Of a DNA stretch of 64,000 bases, positions 53,614 through 63,516 are shown piece by piece; the stretch's first letter is position 1; each line of letters opens with the position of its first letter. Position numbers and translations under genes: made by a program. Source of the DNA: Manganitrophus sp963718695 (GTDB taxonomy: Bacteria > Nitrospirota > Nitrospiria > SBBL01 > Manganitrophaceae); NCBI GenBank assembly GCA_963718695.1, contig OY970371.1, forward strand, positions 2,108,001 through 2,172,000. Reading direction: 5' to 3'. Below the pieces are notes generated by a model. The model made no database searches and had not been told where the DNA came from. It saw nothing but the letters and a program-made list of their open reading frames with translations.

Positions 53614-54690
53614 TCATCCTTGTTTAATAAACAACCGCATAATATCGTTGTAGAACGCGAAGACCATAAGCGAGATGATGATGAAGAGCCCCACCTGAGA
53701 GGCGATCTCCCGCGTCTTCAGGCTCAGCGGATGCCCCATAATCCCTTCGATGATGAAGAAGAGAAGATGGCCGCCGTCCAGAATGGGAATGGGAAAGAGA
53801 TTGATGATCCCCAGGTTGATGCTGAGAATGGCAATAAACAGGACGACGTTCAAGATCCCTTCATTCGCCTGCTGGCCCGCCATCTGCGCGATTAAAATCG
53901 GCCCGCCGATGGTATCGGAAGAGATCTTCCCCTGAATCAACCGGAAGATTCCGAGGACATTCAAAGAGATCATGTCCCAGGTGCGCTCCGCTCCCATCCT
54001 CGCCGCCGTCAGCGGATCATACTGCTTGATCGTGTGGGTTCCCTTCGGAAGGATGCCGATGAGCCAGAGCTGATGGGAATCCCCGAGAACGTCTTGCGTC
54101 TCTTTCATCATCGGCGTCACCTTTAAATCGACCTTCTGGCCTTCGCGCTCGACGACGAACCGAAGCTCATTGCCGCCGCTCGTCTGAAGGGTCTCGCGGA
54201 TCTCCTCCCATTGATGGATCGGCTTTCCCTCGATTTCGACGATTTTGTCTCCCGGCTTCATTCCCGCCGCCCCTGCGGCGGAACTCGGCTGGACCTCTCC
54301 GACTTCGGAGGTCAACGACGGGACCCCGGTCATGAAGACGCCGACAAAGATAAAGAGCGCCAGAAGAAGATTAAAGACCGGCCCTGCAACCACGATCGCG
54401 ATTTTCTTCTTCACGCTTTGAGTCAGGAACGAACGGCCGCGCTCTTCGGGGCTGATCTCCTCCTTGGGGTCGTCCCCTAATAAACGGACATACCCGCCCA
54501 ATGGAATGATGGAGACGCAATATTCCGTCGGACCCCATTTACGGGAGAAGAGCCTCGGTCCAAAACCGAGAGAAAAGGTCTGAACCTGGACTCCGCAAAG
54601 GCGGGCGACAATATAATGACCAAACTCATGAACGAAGACCAACACTCCTAACACAATGAGGAAGGTCACGATGGCCGATAAACTAAACAT
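53614..54690 (-). CDS. rseP: Site-2 intramembrane metalloprotease RseP
   Basis: 358 residues with four membrane helices. Zinc motif HEFGH (in FVHEFGHYIVARL) at residue ~20, and the second ligand motif PIPILDGGH near residue 310. One PDZ domain lies between (GMKPGDKIVEIEGKPIHQW). It cleaves anti-sigma factors and signal peptides in the inner membrane. AAGGAG precedes ATG 54690, close behind dxr. Confidence 0.96.
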   Translation of the reverse strand: MFSLSAIVTFLIVLGVLVFVHEFGHYIVARLCGVQVQTFSLGFGPRLFSRKWGPTEYCVSIIPLGGYVRLLGDDPKEEISPEERGRSFLTQSVKKKIAIVVAGPVFNLLLALFIFVGVFMTGVPSLTSEVGEVQPSSAAGAAGMKPGDKIVEIEGKPIHQWEEIRETLQTSGGNELRFVVEREGQKVDLKVTPMMKETQDVLGDSHQLWLIGILPKGTHTIKQYDPLTAARMGAERTWDMISLNVLGIFRLIQGKISSDTIGGPILIAQMAGQQANEGILNVVLFIAILSINLGIINLFPIPILDGGHLLFFIIEGIMGHPLSLKTREIASQVGLFIIISLMVFAFYNDIMRLFIKQG

Positions 54691-54723
54691 GCTCCTTCTC
54701 CTTCCAATCTGCCGCTGCGATGA

Positions 54724-55884
54724 TCATGCGCCGCATCTCACAATTTGCCGGCGGGCCTCCAACCGGCCTCCGCGATCCGCCGAAATGACATCATCCAGCG
54801 TACGGATCGCAGTGGGCAGATGAGCATCCATGGTGCGACGGATCACCTTGTGAATATCGAGAAACCCGATCTTCTCCGATAAAAAGGCCTCGACCGCCTC
54901 TTCGTTGGCCGCATTGAGCACGGCCGGAACCGATCCCCCCGCCTTGAGCGCCTCGTACGCGCAGGAGAGGAGTGGAAATGCTTTGAAATTGGGCTTCTCG
55001 AACGTAAGCTGCCCGATCTCATCCAAGCTCAGCGAAGGGAGGGAAAGCGGCGCCCGCTCCGGATAATGAAGCGCATACGAGATGGGAACCCTCATATCGG
55101 GAAGTCCCATTTGGGCAATCACGGATCGGTCCACAAATTCAACCATGGAATGGATAATACTTTGATGATGAATGACAACGTCAATTTTTTCAGGAGGCGC
55201 GTCGAAGAGCCACCTTGCCTCCATGATCTCAAAGCCTTTGTTCATCAGGGTGGCGGAATCGATCGAGATCTTCGGACCCATCTTCCACGTCGGATGGGCC
55301 AACGCCTCTCTGGGAGTAACGGTCCGCTTCGCCTTGTTGGAAAAACGAAGAAGCGGCCCCCCCGATGCCGTCAGAATGATTCTTCTGACATCTTCGGGCC
55401 GCTCTGAAGCCATGACTTGAAAAATGGCGGAATGCTCGCTGTCGATGGGAAGGATCCGGACCCTTTTCAATCGGGCCTCGCGCTGGATGATCTCCCCCGC
55501 CATGACCAGCGTTTCTTTGTTGGCCAACGCCACGCTTTTGCCGGCCTGAACCGCGGAGAAGGTGGGGAGCAATCCCGCCCCTCCCACCATGCCGGAGACG
55601 ACCAGATCGCTCTCGGCCATCCGGGCCACTTCCACTGTTCCGGCCTCCCCTGCCAATACTTCGACGCCGGATCGCCGAAACTTCTTTCCAAGCGCAATGG
55701 CGGCTTTTTCATCCGCCAAAGAAACAACCCTTGGCTTAAACCGTCTGATTTGTTCTTCTAGCTTAACATTGTTGGATCGGGCCGTCAAACCAACGACCTG
55801 AAAATGATCGGGAAAGCGACGAACGACATCCAGTGTGTTTGTACCGATCGAACCGGTCGAACCCAGAACCACGATCTTCTTCAT
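54724..55884 (-). CDS. dxr: 1-deoxy-D-xylulose-5-phosphate reductoisomerase
   Basis: 386 residues from ATG 55884 (GTG 55890 also possible). NADPH motif GSTGSIGTNTLDV at the start, metal-binding LPIDSEHSAIFQ near 150, and SIDSATLMNKGFE with KIDVVIHHQSIIHSMVEF further on. It makes MEP from DXP, the committed step of isoprenoid synthesis. Clustered with ispG and uppS, so precursors, undecaprenyl carrier and phospholipid supply are encoded together. Confidence 0.97.
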   Translation of the reverse strand: MKKIVVLGSTGSIGTNTLDVVRRFPDHFQVVGLTARSNNVKLEEQIRRFKPRVVSLADEKAAIALGKKFRRSGVEVLAGEAGTVEVARMAESDLVVSGMVGGAGLLPTFSAVQAGKSVALANKETLVMAGEIIQREARLKRVRILPIDSEHSAIFQVMASERPEDVRRIILTASGGPLLRFSNKAKRTVTPREALAHPTWKMGPKISIDSATLMNKGFEIMEARWLFDAPPEKIDVVIHHQSIIHSMVEFVDRSVIAQMGLPDMRVPISYALHYPERAPLSLPSLSLDEIGQLTFEKPNFKAFPLLSCAYEALKAGGSVPAVLNAANEEAVEAFLSEKIGFLDIHKVIRRTMDAHLPTAIRTLDDVISADRGGRLEARRQIVRCGA

Positions 55885-56026
55885 CGCCACTCTCTCTGTA
55901 GAGATCCCAGATAGGACTTAAGTAAGAACTCAACCTTTGCTCGAATCGATTCGTCCAACGGCTTGCCCCCCTGAAGAACGCCTTCTTGGATCGAATCTTC
56001 CCGGCGGCGATTCACGGGTCCGATCT

Positions 56027-56869
56027 TTAAAAGCCGACGACCGGAATTCCCTCTCCTTTAAACCAGAGGAGGTAATAATAAAGCACCGGGGCGGCAAAGG
56101 CAACAGAATCCAGCTTATCGAAGAGCCCCCCGTGGGCCGGAATGAGCGCGCTGGAGTCTTTGACTCCGGCGCTGCGCTTCATCATCGACTCCGTCAGATC
56201 GCCCAATTGGCCCATGCCGCCGACGAGAAGGGGGACCCAAAGAAAATCGAGGCCGCTAAAGAGAGGGAGGAAGGTGAGTTGAGCCGCAAGCATCCCGAGA
56301 AAACTCCCGACCCATCCGCCGATCGCCCCTTCGATCGTCTTGTTCGGGCTCACCTCCGGGTAGAGTTTGTGCCTCCCCATTGATTTTCCCACGTAATAAG
56401 CGGCCGCATCTCCCGCCCAGACGATCAAGAGGAGAAAGAGGATGAGGGCGCTTCCGTGAGCCATCTGCCGAAGAAAGATCAGGTGGCCGAGAAACCCGGC
56501 GATGTAAACCACTCCCAAAAAAAGGGCGGCGGACTGGACCAGCGTCGCCTTGATGTCCCGGAAGGAAAAGAGCATGACGATCAAAACGGCCATCAAAGAG
56601 AAGGTGACGACCGCCGGACCGGACCGCCCTCCCCAGAAGAGATCGGCCCGGTAGAAACTACAGCAGAAGAGGAAGCCGAGCGCCAAACCGATGGAGATCG
56701 GGATCTTCTCCCGATTCCGAAAAATCAGAAGGTAAAATTCGTACTGAACCCGAAGGATCACGGCGGCGGCAAAAAGAAAAAAGAAAACCGGAGGGAGCCG
56801 TTGAATCAGAAAATAGAGAATCGGAAGAAGAACGACGGCCGTTGCAAGACGGCTCGACTTAAAACCCAC
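56027..56869 (-). CDS. cdsA: Phosphatidate cytidylyltransferase
   Basis: 280 residues with about eight membrane helices. The family signature is at the C-terminal part: SMMKRSAGVKDSSALIPAHG, then GLFDKLDS (family usually DRxDS, here DKLDS). It makes CDP-diacylglycerol for phospholipids. It starts at GTG 56869, overlapping the uppS stop by 11 bases, so translation is coupled. Confidence 0.95.
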   Translation of the reverse strand: MGFKSSRLATAVVLLPILYFLIQRLPPVFFFLFAAAVILRVQYEFYLLIFRNREKIPISIGLALGFLFCCSFYRADLFWGGRSGPAVVTFSLMAVLIVMLFSFRDIKATLVQSAALFLGVVYIAGFLGHLIFLRQMAHGSALILFLLLIVWAGDAAAYYVGKSMGRHKLYPEVSPNKTIEGAIGGWVGSFLGMLAAQLTFLPLFSGLDFLWVPLLVGGMGQLGDLTESMMKRSAGVKDSSALIPAHGGLFDKLDSVAFAAPVLYYYLLWFKGEGIPVVGF

Positions 56870-57728
56870 GCTCTTCTCCCCCGTGGAGCTCTTCCAACAG
56901 CCGTTTCCCGGAAGCGCCTGGGGAACCTTCCTTTCGCGCGTTGCTTGGGTGAGAAACCTGTTCCGTCACCAAACCGAACCGCCGCTCTCTTCCCTGGTAA
57001 TCGAGCAGGGCCAGGAGAAAGTCTTTTCGCCTGAAATCGGGCCAAAACGTTTTGGTGAAGTAAAGTTCCGTATAAGCGAGTTGCCAGAGAAGAAAGTTGC
57101 TGATCCGGATCTCGCCGCTGGTTCGGATCATCAGATCGGGATCGGGCATCTCTTGCGTATAGAGATATCGGGAGAAGAGCGTTTCATCGAGATCTTTGAT
57201 CGAGATTTTCTCTTCCTGAAACTCTTCCATCATCCGCCGGACCGAATCGACGATCTCCGCCCGGCCGCCGTAGCTTAGCGCCAGGATCAGCGTCATTCTT
57301 TTGTTTTGTTCCGTTTTCTCTTCAACCGATCGGATCATCCGGAGCACGGAGGATGGGAGGCGTTCGATCTGTCCGATGGTTCGGAAGCGGATCTCATTCT
57401 CCATCATCGTTTTCAACTCTTGCTTTAAGTATCTTTCCAAAAGCATCATCAATTGAGATATTTCCGGAACTGGACGATTCCAATTCTCATTGGAGAAAGC
57501 AAAAAGCGTCAGGGCCTCTATTCCCAATTTTCGCGAGAACGTCACGATCTCTCGGACCGATTGGATTCCCCTTCGATGGCCGGCGATCCGGGGGAGGTTT
57601 TTCTGGGCGGCCCACCGGCCGTTTCCATCCATAATGATCGCGACATGTTTTGGAAGATTTTGAGAATCGAGCATTGCAAAGAGCGCTTCTTCGCTCAATT
57701 TCTCCGAATCCTTCATCCGATCAACCAT
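56859..57728 (-). CDS. uppS: Isoprenyl transferase (undecaprenyl diphosphate synthase)
   Basis: 289 residues from ATG 57728 (AGGAAG 8 bases before). Conserved IIMDGNGRWA with catalytic Asp, then GHRRGIQSVREIV, SNENWNRP and RTSGEIRISNFLLWQLAYTE. Makes the C55 carrier for cell-wall synthesis. The C-terminal ~40 residues (SNARKEGSPGASGKRLLEEL) exceed the usual end and overlap cdsA. First of the clustered lipid genes. Confidence 0.95.
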   Translation of the reverse strand: MVDRMKDSEKLSEEALFAMLDSQNLPKHVAIIMDGNGRWAAQKNLPRIAGHRRGIQSVREIVTFSRKLGIEALTLFAFSNENWNRPVPEISQLMMLLERYLKQELKTMMENEIRFRTIGQIERLPSSVLRMIRSVEEKTEQNKRMTLILALSYGGRAEIVDSVRRMMEEFQEEKISIKDLDETLFSRYLYTQEMPDPDLMIRTSGEIRISNFLLWQLAYTELYFTKTFWPDFRRKDFLLALLDYQGRERRFGLVTEQVSHPSNARKEGSPGASGKRLLEELHGGEERGF

Positions 57729-57759
57729 CAATCACACTTCCTACAGACAAGGTGGGAGA

Positions 57760-58524
57760 TTAATTTGGCTGCGCCTGCTGCCGTTGAAAGAGCTGATATT
57801 GCAGATGTTCCAAGATCAAATCGCTCTCTTCCGATTGGACCACCTGGACCGTCATCTCCGAAAGAGATTTCCCGGTTTGAGTGTTCTGGATCTCCAGCTT
57901 CATCAGAAATCGCCCCTCTTCTTGAGAGGTCGCCAACCGAATCAGATAGAGCTTGTTTCGCTTAAGTGCATCGCTGGGATTCGTTTGCACAGGGAGAAGA
58001 TCGACACGGAACCGTCCCGTCTCCGAGAGCGCCGAAACCAATTCGGTCGCCAGGAAATCGGGGCCCTCCGGAGAAAGGGAGGTCACCCCCAACGGAATCC
58101 GGGCAGCGGAAAGCCGGATCAAATCTCCGGGACGGATCGACTCTCCCGGCAAGATTTTTCGGGCGCTCAGCTGATCTCCCTCAACCTGATCTACTTCAAT
58201 CGTCCCGACCTCTTCTTCAAACCGGCCTAACGGAACCCCGGTGACCGGGTGATGAAAGGGCTCTTTTTCCCGGTAGACGGTGAGAAGAACGCCCGTTGTA
58301 ACCCCTCTTTCTTTCCCCAGACGGACGGTCACGGTCTCGTGATCGACCGAGGTCACCGTTCCGTTCACCTTTGGGAAATAGGTCATAATGGTCTTTGCAA
58401 TGTCATCAATATTCCCCTGGATGACCACAGGATCAATTGCAGCAAATCCATCGAGGGAGAAAAAAAGAGAAAAGGCTGAAAGAAATAATAGGAAAGGAAG
58501 ACGAACGGCTTTAATTAATCTCAC
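57760..58524 (-). CDS. FlgT-C-like exported protein
   Basis: 254 residues starting at GTG 58524 (GGAG upstream), with signal peptide (LPFLLFLSAFSLFFSL). Residues ~45-125 form a FlgT C-terminal-like beta barrel (VNGTVTSVDHETVTVRLG, then GVLLTVYREKEPFHHPVTG). The C-terminal part is beta-rich (LYLIRLATSQEEGRFLMKLE). In Vibrio, FlgT builds the flagellar H-ring; here it may serve flagella or a related envelope assembly. It heads the uppS cluster, 31 bases before uppS, so likely co-transcribed. Confidence 0.78.
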   Translation of the reverse strand: MRLIKAVRLPFLLFLSAFSLFFSLDGFAAIDPVVIQGNIDDIAKTIMTYFPKVNGTVTSVDHETVTVRLGKERGVTTGVLLTVYREKEPFHHPVTGVPLGRFEEEVGTIEVDQVEGDQLSARKILPGESIRPGDLIRLSAARIPLGVTSLSPEGPDFLATELVSALSETGRFRVDLLPVQTNPSDALKRNKLYLIRLATSQEEGRFLMKLEIQNTQTGKSLSEMTVQVVQSEESDLILEHLQYQLFQRQQAQPN

Positions 58525-58755
58525 TTTTGTTTACTCCGGTCTCCTTCTTTTCGGAGGATACAAGTTTTTGAGAATATGCTTCTGAGCGGAAAAAGTCAAA
58601 TGTTTTTAAGGACCGTGAGGATTCCAAACTTTTTCAAAACGGGCATAAAGGATCACCCCCGGTTTTTGGAAGAGCGTGACTTCCGATCGAGGACGGCGCT
58701 CCGCAGGGACACGGATATCGCGCTTCGATGCCCTTCGGAAACGACATTGCTTTCT

Positions 58756-60219
58756 TTATCGTCGAACCCCATCGATTTGAGACGCCCCCCTTGCCACCAC
58801 GGCAGATAACGGCGGACTCTCGATTCGATTCCGCCCCTTCTTTTTTGCGGCATACAGCGCTTGATCGGCCAATCGGAAAAGATCTTCCGGTGTTTTGATC
58901 AACGAGGCAGGGCACTGGGCGATTCCCATACTGATCGTAATACGGACGGCTTGATCGCCACAATGAAAGAGTGCGCTCCGGATTCGCTTTCGAATCCGTT
59001 GTGCGGCAATCATCGCTTCCTGGAGGCTGGTCTTCGGCAGCACCACGACCAATTCATCCCCGCCATAACGGGCGACGGTGTCGACATCACGGACACTCTT
59101 GGTGATGAGCTGAGAGATCTCCCGGAGCACTTTGTCCCCGACCAAATGTCCGAAGCCATCGTTGATCTCTTTGAAATTATCAATATCGATAAGAATGAGC
59201 GCCAGCAACGTCTCATAACGCGCCGTTCTTTTAAACTCTCGGTCGACGACATTCAAAAAGGCGCGTCGATTTAATAAAGAGGTCAATTCATCCTTACTCG
59301 CCAACTCCTGGACCTCCTGATGAATCTCGGCATTTCGAATGGCAAGCGAAATAGAGGTCGAGATCATGGCAAGAATTCTCGATTGATAATCGTTGAACAC
59401 CTCCATTGAGAAACGAATCAGTCTCAAAATCCCGATCTTCTCCTTCCCGACCTGGAGTGGAACCAATATTTCAGCTCCCCTCTTTCTGACAATCGGCCCC
59501 GAGGGGAGATCGCCCTTCTCGAGAAGCTGCTGCGCAGTGCGCATTGTCTCGGCGGAGACGCGGTCGAGAAAAGCGGACGTTTTCTGCTGATCGGTATAGA
59601 GATGCACTTTTTGCCCGTTTTTGAGAAAGAGGCAAGCGATATCATAATCAACCACTTTTCGCAGATTGACAGCCAACGATTGTGCGACTTCGTCAATCTC
59701 CAGGGATTCACTCAAGCTTTGGTTCAAAGTGTAGAGCCGCCCTAAATCATCACTCCATCTCTGAAGCCGATTCCGATCCTCCTCCAAATGTTTATATGCG
59801 GAGTCGAGCCGATCGGAGAGTTCAAGGATGCGGTTTAATTTTTGACGATTCTTTAAACCTTGGCGAATGATCCTCTCCAGCCGGTTCAGAGAACAGGGGG
59901 CTTTCAACATATCAAAAATCCCTGCGCGGAGAAGGGCCGAGGCCTTATTTACATTCGAAACGACTTCAGAAAGAAGAACACATGCGGTGGATTGCATCGA
60001 ACGGAGCCTTTTAAGAAAGCCGAAAATAGAAGGAGAGGGCAGGCGTCCATCCAAAATAACAACATCAATTTTTCCGATGTCGATTGCTTTAGAGAGAGAG
60101 CCGATCTTTGAAGCGGAGAGAGAAGAGACGCCAAAACCGCGGTCCTTTAAAAACGAAATCGCCCCATCCATCTCATGGAGGTTCTGGTGAATCAGCAGAA
60201 TATGAGCCGTTTCTTTCAT
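58756..60219 (-). CDS. Diguanylate cyclase with pseudo-receiver and GAF domains
   Basis: 487 residues from ATG 60219 (GGAG upstream). N-terminal receiver-like domain (1-120) keeps Asp in VVILDGRLPS and a Lys near FDMLKAP, but lacks the acidic pocket (ILLIHQN), so probably a pseudo-receiver. A helix links to a GAF domain (~165-310; LAVNLRKVVDYDIACLFL). The GGDEF domain has GGDEL as active loop and an intact inhibitory site (RDVD five residues before). It makes c-di-GMP, which controls motility and biofilm, fitting the nearby csrA. Confidence 0.9.
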   Translation of the reverse strand: MKETAHILLIHQNLHEMDGAISFLKDRGFGVSSLSASKIGSLSKAIDIGKIDVVILDGRLPSPSIFGFLKRLRSMQSTACVLLSEVVSNVNKASALLRAGIFDMLKAPCSLNRLERIIRQGLKNRQKLNRILELSDRLDSAYKHLEEDRNRLQRWSDDLGRLYTLNQSLSESLEIDEVAQSLAVNLRKVVDYDIACLFLKNGQKVHLYTDQQKTSAFLDRVSAETMRTAQQLLEKGDLPSGPIVRKRGAEILVPLQVGKEKIGILRLIRFSMEVFNDYQSRILAMISTSISLAIRNAEIHQEVQELASKDELTSLLNRRAFLNVVDREFKRTARYETLLALILIDIDNFKEINDGFGHLVGDKVLREISQLITKSVRDVDTVARYGGDELVVVLPKTSLQEAMIAAQRIRKRIRSALFHCGDQAVRITISMGIAQCPASLIKTPEDLFRLADQALYAAKKKGRNRIESPPLSAVVARGASQIDGVRR

Positions 60220-60553
60220 GTGAGCCCACTCCGGAATAAAAATCCTTGTCAAACAAAAATGCAATGACTATACCAAAAGCGGGCCATGCTCGTTTGGTGA
60301 CGCTTGGGGCGCGTCGCGACCCTTTCAGGAGTGGACGAATCGATGGAAGGACAAACAGGGTTCGGGTCGGTTCATCCTGGAATGGGTCGATGCACCCGGC
60401 GCGGGTATAAAATTGAAGAATCGGGAGATGGAGGGAAGAACGACTTCTAAGTTTCTGTTTCTACTCCCGAATTCGGATTGCGGAGAGCTGGTTCCCTCTG
60501 ATGTTTAGCCCCTGTCAATTTATAGAAAAGTATTTTGTTCTCCTTGATCCACT
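60220..60553. other. Intergenic, with an open plus frame lacking a start
   Basis: A plus frame from about 60230 to TAG near 60510 reads GRFILEWVDAPGAGIKLKN and SKFLFLLPNSDCGELV, protein-like but with no start codon and no known family. Possibly a gene scrap. Confidence 0.3.
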
Positions 60554-60800
60554 TCATCCGCTCGACGGCATTTTCACGGCGATGTAAAATTCCTCGACTC
60601 GGAAGGGCTTTGTTAAAATCGTAAACATCTCTCGAACCGCTTTCAATTGCGGAATCAAGACAGGCAGACCTGTCATAAAAATGACGAGGGTTTGAGCAGA
60701 TCGCCCTCGGATCTGCCTCAGGAGTTCAATCCTGTTCATGCCGGCAGTTTCAGATCGATCAAATAGGTCAAATTTATCGATGTCAAACATTTGACGCGCC
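60554..60800 (-). pseudogene. Response-regulator receiver domain, frameshifted remnant
   Basis: One frame reads LTYLIDLKLP (the phospho-acceptor Asp strand), then the frame shifts near 60742 and another continues GMNRIELLRQIRGRSAQTLV, IFMTGLPVLI and LTKPFRVEEFYIAV to a stop at 60554. These are beta3 to alpha5 of an NtrC-type receiver, with the usual T/LTKPF Lys. Output domain and N-terminus are missing. Confidence 0.75.
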
Positions 60801-61001
60801 GGGTGACCGCTTTTGGCGATTTTGACGTTAGAACGAACCGACGCAAATAACTTAAAACCCCAAAACGAAATCCCGGACCCGCCCGCTCCCATCTCCCTCG
60901 ACGAGTCTTTTTCCGATTTGGCCTCTTCGCCCGTTTCGCCCCGATCCCTTCATCGGATAACGGAAGTGAGCACCTTGCTGTTCTCACCGAAACCGGTTCT
61001 T

Positions 61002-63038
61002 CTATATTTTCCTAAAGACCGGCTCCAGCAGCCGGCCTTCGATCATGTCGTCGAGGATCTGATATTCGAGCGTATATTTCAGAATTTCCATGACCTCATC
61101 GTACACCGATAAAACCCGTTCGATCTTCTCATCATCGTGAGGGAGTGAAATGTTGTGCTCTCCGGTAAAGAGGATGCCCCGCTTGACACATTCCTGCTGG
61201 AAGAGGGTCTTCATCTTCAGGGCCTCTTTCTCCTCCCCCTTAAAGTCGAGAACGGTTCGGATCGGAAAACCATCGATCGAGAGGAACCCTTCCAACCCTT
61301 TCTCTTTAATCCGCCGATGAATCCCTTCCTTCAATTTTTCACCTTGCTTCCAGAAGGAAGGGATGACTCTTTTTTCATGAATGTATCGGATGGTGGCGAT
61401 CGCCGCCGCCAGCGAGAGGGTTTCTCCTCCGAAGGTCGGAGAGAAGAAGATCTCATCGAAGCGCTTCATCACGTCACCTCTTCCTACGATGGCGGAGAGC
61501 GGCATGCCGTTGGCGATCGCGTTTCCGAAACAGGCCAGGTCGGGTGTGATGTTGAAATAGGACTGGGCGCCTCCCAGGTCAAACCGAAACCCGGTTACGA
61601 CTTCATCAAAGATCAAGAGGGCCCCCTCTTGATGCGCCAGGTTCTTCACTTTCGAGAGGAAATTCTTCTGAGGCGATTCCAGACGGACCGGCTCCAAAAT
61701 CACACAGGCGATCCGGCCGGGATACCGCCCGAAACAAGCCTCCAGGCTCTCGATCTGATTGTACTGGAAAGTCACCGTCTTTTTTTTAACTTCCTCTGGA
61801 ATCCCGAGGCTTCGCGTGGTGGTGGCGACAGACCACTCCTGCCAGCCGTGATCACCGCAGCACGCCACGATCTCCCTCCCGGTGACGGCCCGCGCCAGGC
61901 GAACAGCGGCCGAAGTGGCGTCAGAGCCGTTCTTCCCAAAGCGGACCATTTCCGCCGAGGGAATGATCCGGTTCAGAAGCTCCGCCAAGTCGTATTCCAG
62001 GTGATGGGGAAGGGTATGGACCGTTCCCTTTTTCAGCGTCTCCTCGATCTCTCGGTTGATCGGCTCGAAAGCATAGCCGAGAAGACAGGCCCCCGACCCC
62101 ATCGTGAAATCGATGAATCGGTTTCCATCGATATCGGTCAGAAAAGCCCCCTTCCCTTCTCGCACGAAGAGCGGGGCGGCGCCGACGCTGAACTGGTGAG
62201 ACGACTTGCTCAAGGTCTGCGATCCGTTTGGGATCATCCGCATGACCTTGTCAAATTGAGAGAGGCTTTTTTCGAACCGAAGCGATTTCCCCTTCATTGC
62301 TTTAATGACGGCTTTGTCCTTCTCCAGCAAACGGCGATCGCCTTCGTCCGGTGAGAGCGGTTTCGTCTTCTCGATCAACTCGGGATGCGCCTTGATCAGC
62401 CGGGCCACATCGGCATGGGTAAAATCGCTCCCCAACTGTGTCATGATTGATTCAACCACCTCCGCATCCTCTTTGTCGCCGAGACTCAGACGGATATGGG
62501 AGAAATCCTCCTCTCCATAGGGAAAGAAAAGGGTATTGAATCGCTTTGATCGTCTAAAATAGGTCCCGATCCGCTCCCGCTCCGATGGCAGCTTCGCCTC
62601 CGAATCGGCCCTCAAAATCGCCCTTCCGGTCATCACCTCCACGTCAAAGCCGTTAATAATTTTGGTTAAAACCAGATAGTCCGGCTTCAGCGCATCGAAT
62701 TGGGCGAGTGCATGCCGGACAAGATGAGGATCGGTGAGAAGGCAATCTCCGGCGATTCGGATCACGGCATCGAGTCGATGGGACCGGACCGCCTTGGCGA
62801 ACCGGCCGAGGACATCCACGCCTCCCCGGACGACCTTCCAGCCGCGCCGCTGAGCGATCTCTGCCAGAGGATCCGCTTCCTGATCCTCAGGGGTCGCCAA
62901 AATTCGCTGGTCGATGGGAATCTTTTCACATCGTTCCAGGACCCACTCGATCGCCGGCCGGCCGAGCAGCGGGTGAAGCATCTTCCGAGGATATCGACTG
63001 GAGCCGTCTCCGGCTTGAACGACCACCGCGCGGGGCAT
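61002..63038 (-). CDS. Fusion of SpsF-like cytidylyltransferase and class III aminotransferase
   Basis: 678 residues from ATG 63038 (GGAGGT 9 bases upstream). Residues 1-240: nucleotidyltransferase of the NeuA/SpsF type (VVVQAGDGSSRYPRKMLHPL, GRPAIEWVLERC, VIRIAGDCLLTDPHL). From ~275: PLP-fold aminotransferase like glutamate-1-semialdehyde aminomutase (MGSGACLLGYAFEP, VRFGKNGSDATSAAVRLARA, LLIFDEVVTGFR). At the place of the Schiff-base Lys (family FGK[AT]xAN) it has FGNAIANG, Asn506. Such fusions occur in surface or flagellin glycan loci. It precedes csrA by ~500 bases. The missing Lys questions transaminase activity. Confidence 0.88.
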   Translation of the reverse strand: MPRAVVVQAGDGSSRYPRKMLHPLLGRPAIEWVLERCEKIPIDQRILATPEDQEADPLAEIAQRRGWKVVRGGVDVLGRFAKAVRSHRLDAVIRIAGDCLLTDPHLVRHALAQFDALKPDYLVLTKIINGFDVEVMTGRAILRADSEAKLPSERERIGTYFRRSKRFNTLFFPYGEEDFSHIRLSLGDKEDAEVVESIMTQLGSDFTHADVARLIKAHPELIEKTKPLSPDEGDRRLLEKDKAVIKAMKGKSLRFEKSLSQFDKVMRMIPNGSQTLSKSSHQFSVGAAPLFVREGKGAFLTDIDGNRFIDFTMGSGACLLGYAFEPINREIEETLKKGTVHTLPHHLEYDLAELLNRIIPSAEMVRFGKNGSDATSAAVRLARAVTGREIVACCGDHGWQEWSVATTTRSLGIPEEVKKKTVTFQYNQIESLEACFGRYPGRIACVILEPVRLESPQKNFLSKVKNLAHQEGALLIFDEVVTGFRFDLGGAQSYFNITPDLACFGNAIANGMPLSAIVGRGDVMKRFDEIFFSPTFGGETLSLAAAIATIRYIHEKRVIPSFWKQGEKLKEGIHRRIKEKGLEGFLSIDGFPIRTVLDFKGEEKEALKMKTLFQQECVKRGILFTGEHNISLPHDDEKIERVLSVYDEVMEILKYTLEYQILDDMIEGRLLEPVFRKI

Positions 63039-63056
63039 GTTAGCTATACCTCCCAA

Positions 63057-63516
63057 GAATAAAACGTCGCCACTTTCACAGAGATCTTCAATCCTCTCTC
63101 CTCACACCGGCTCGGATAAGAGCCGCCAAGGAACCGATTCTCTTCCCCTGTCAATCGGAACAGGGATTCTCCTTGTCATTGAGCCCCTCCGCCGGATCGA
63201 GGACCTTCAAGGCAAAGTCGATCCCGAGATCAAGGGACCTCCGGAGACCGGGCCTCTTTCCTTCCATGACCAGGATATCATCTTCCTCTCTCATTTAAAA
63301 AGCTTGGCGCTTAATCTCTTATTTTGTGCCGGCGATGCCGGGGTTCCGGAGCTCAGGACCCGCGAAGGGAAGAATGCCGTCCGACGGCTGGTCCGGATCG
63401 GAGAGGACAAACGGCTTGCCTTTACACCTCCAGGAGGGATGACGACGGCGCCATCAGGTTTGCTGTCGAACGGAGAGGATTTTCATTTCGGAATGGTTAA
63501 ATTTGAACCAGGATCA
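63057..63516. other. Intergenic, no convincing gene
   Basis: About 460 bases between csrA and the fusion gene. A plus frame 63037-63567 exists but overlaps csrA by 51 bases and the fusion gene start, lacks a ribosome binding site, and has no motif. I do not call it. fliW, a common csrA neighbour, is not visible. Confidence 0.4.

Noticed and set aside
51456..53627. Long plus-strand frames opposite proS and ispG
   Set aside because: Shadows of conserved housekeeping genes; GC-rich codon structure explains the openness.
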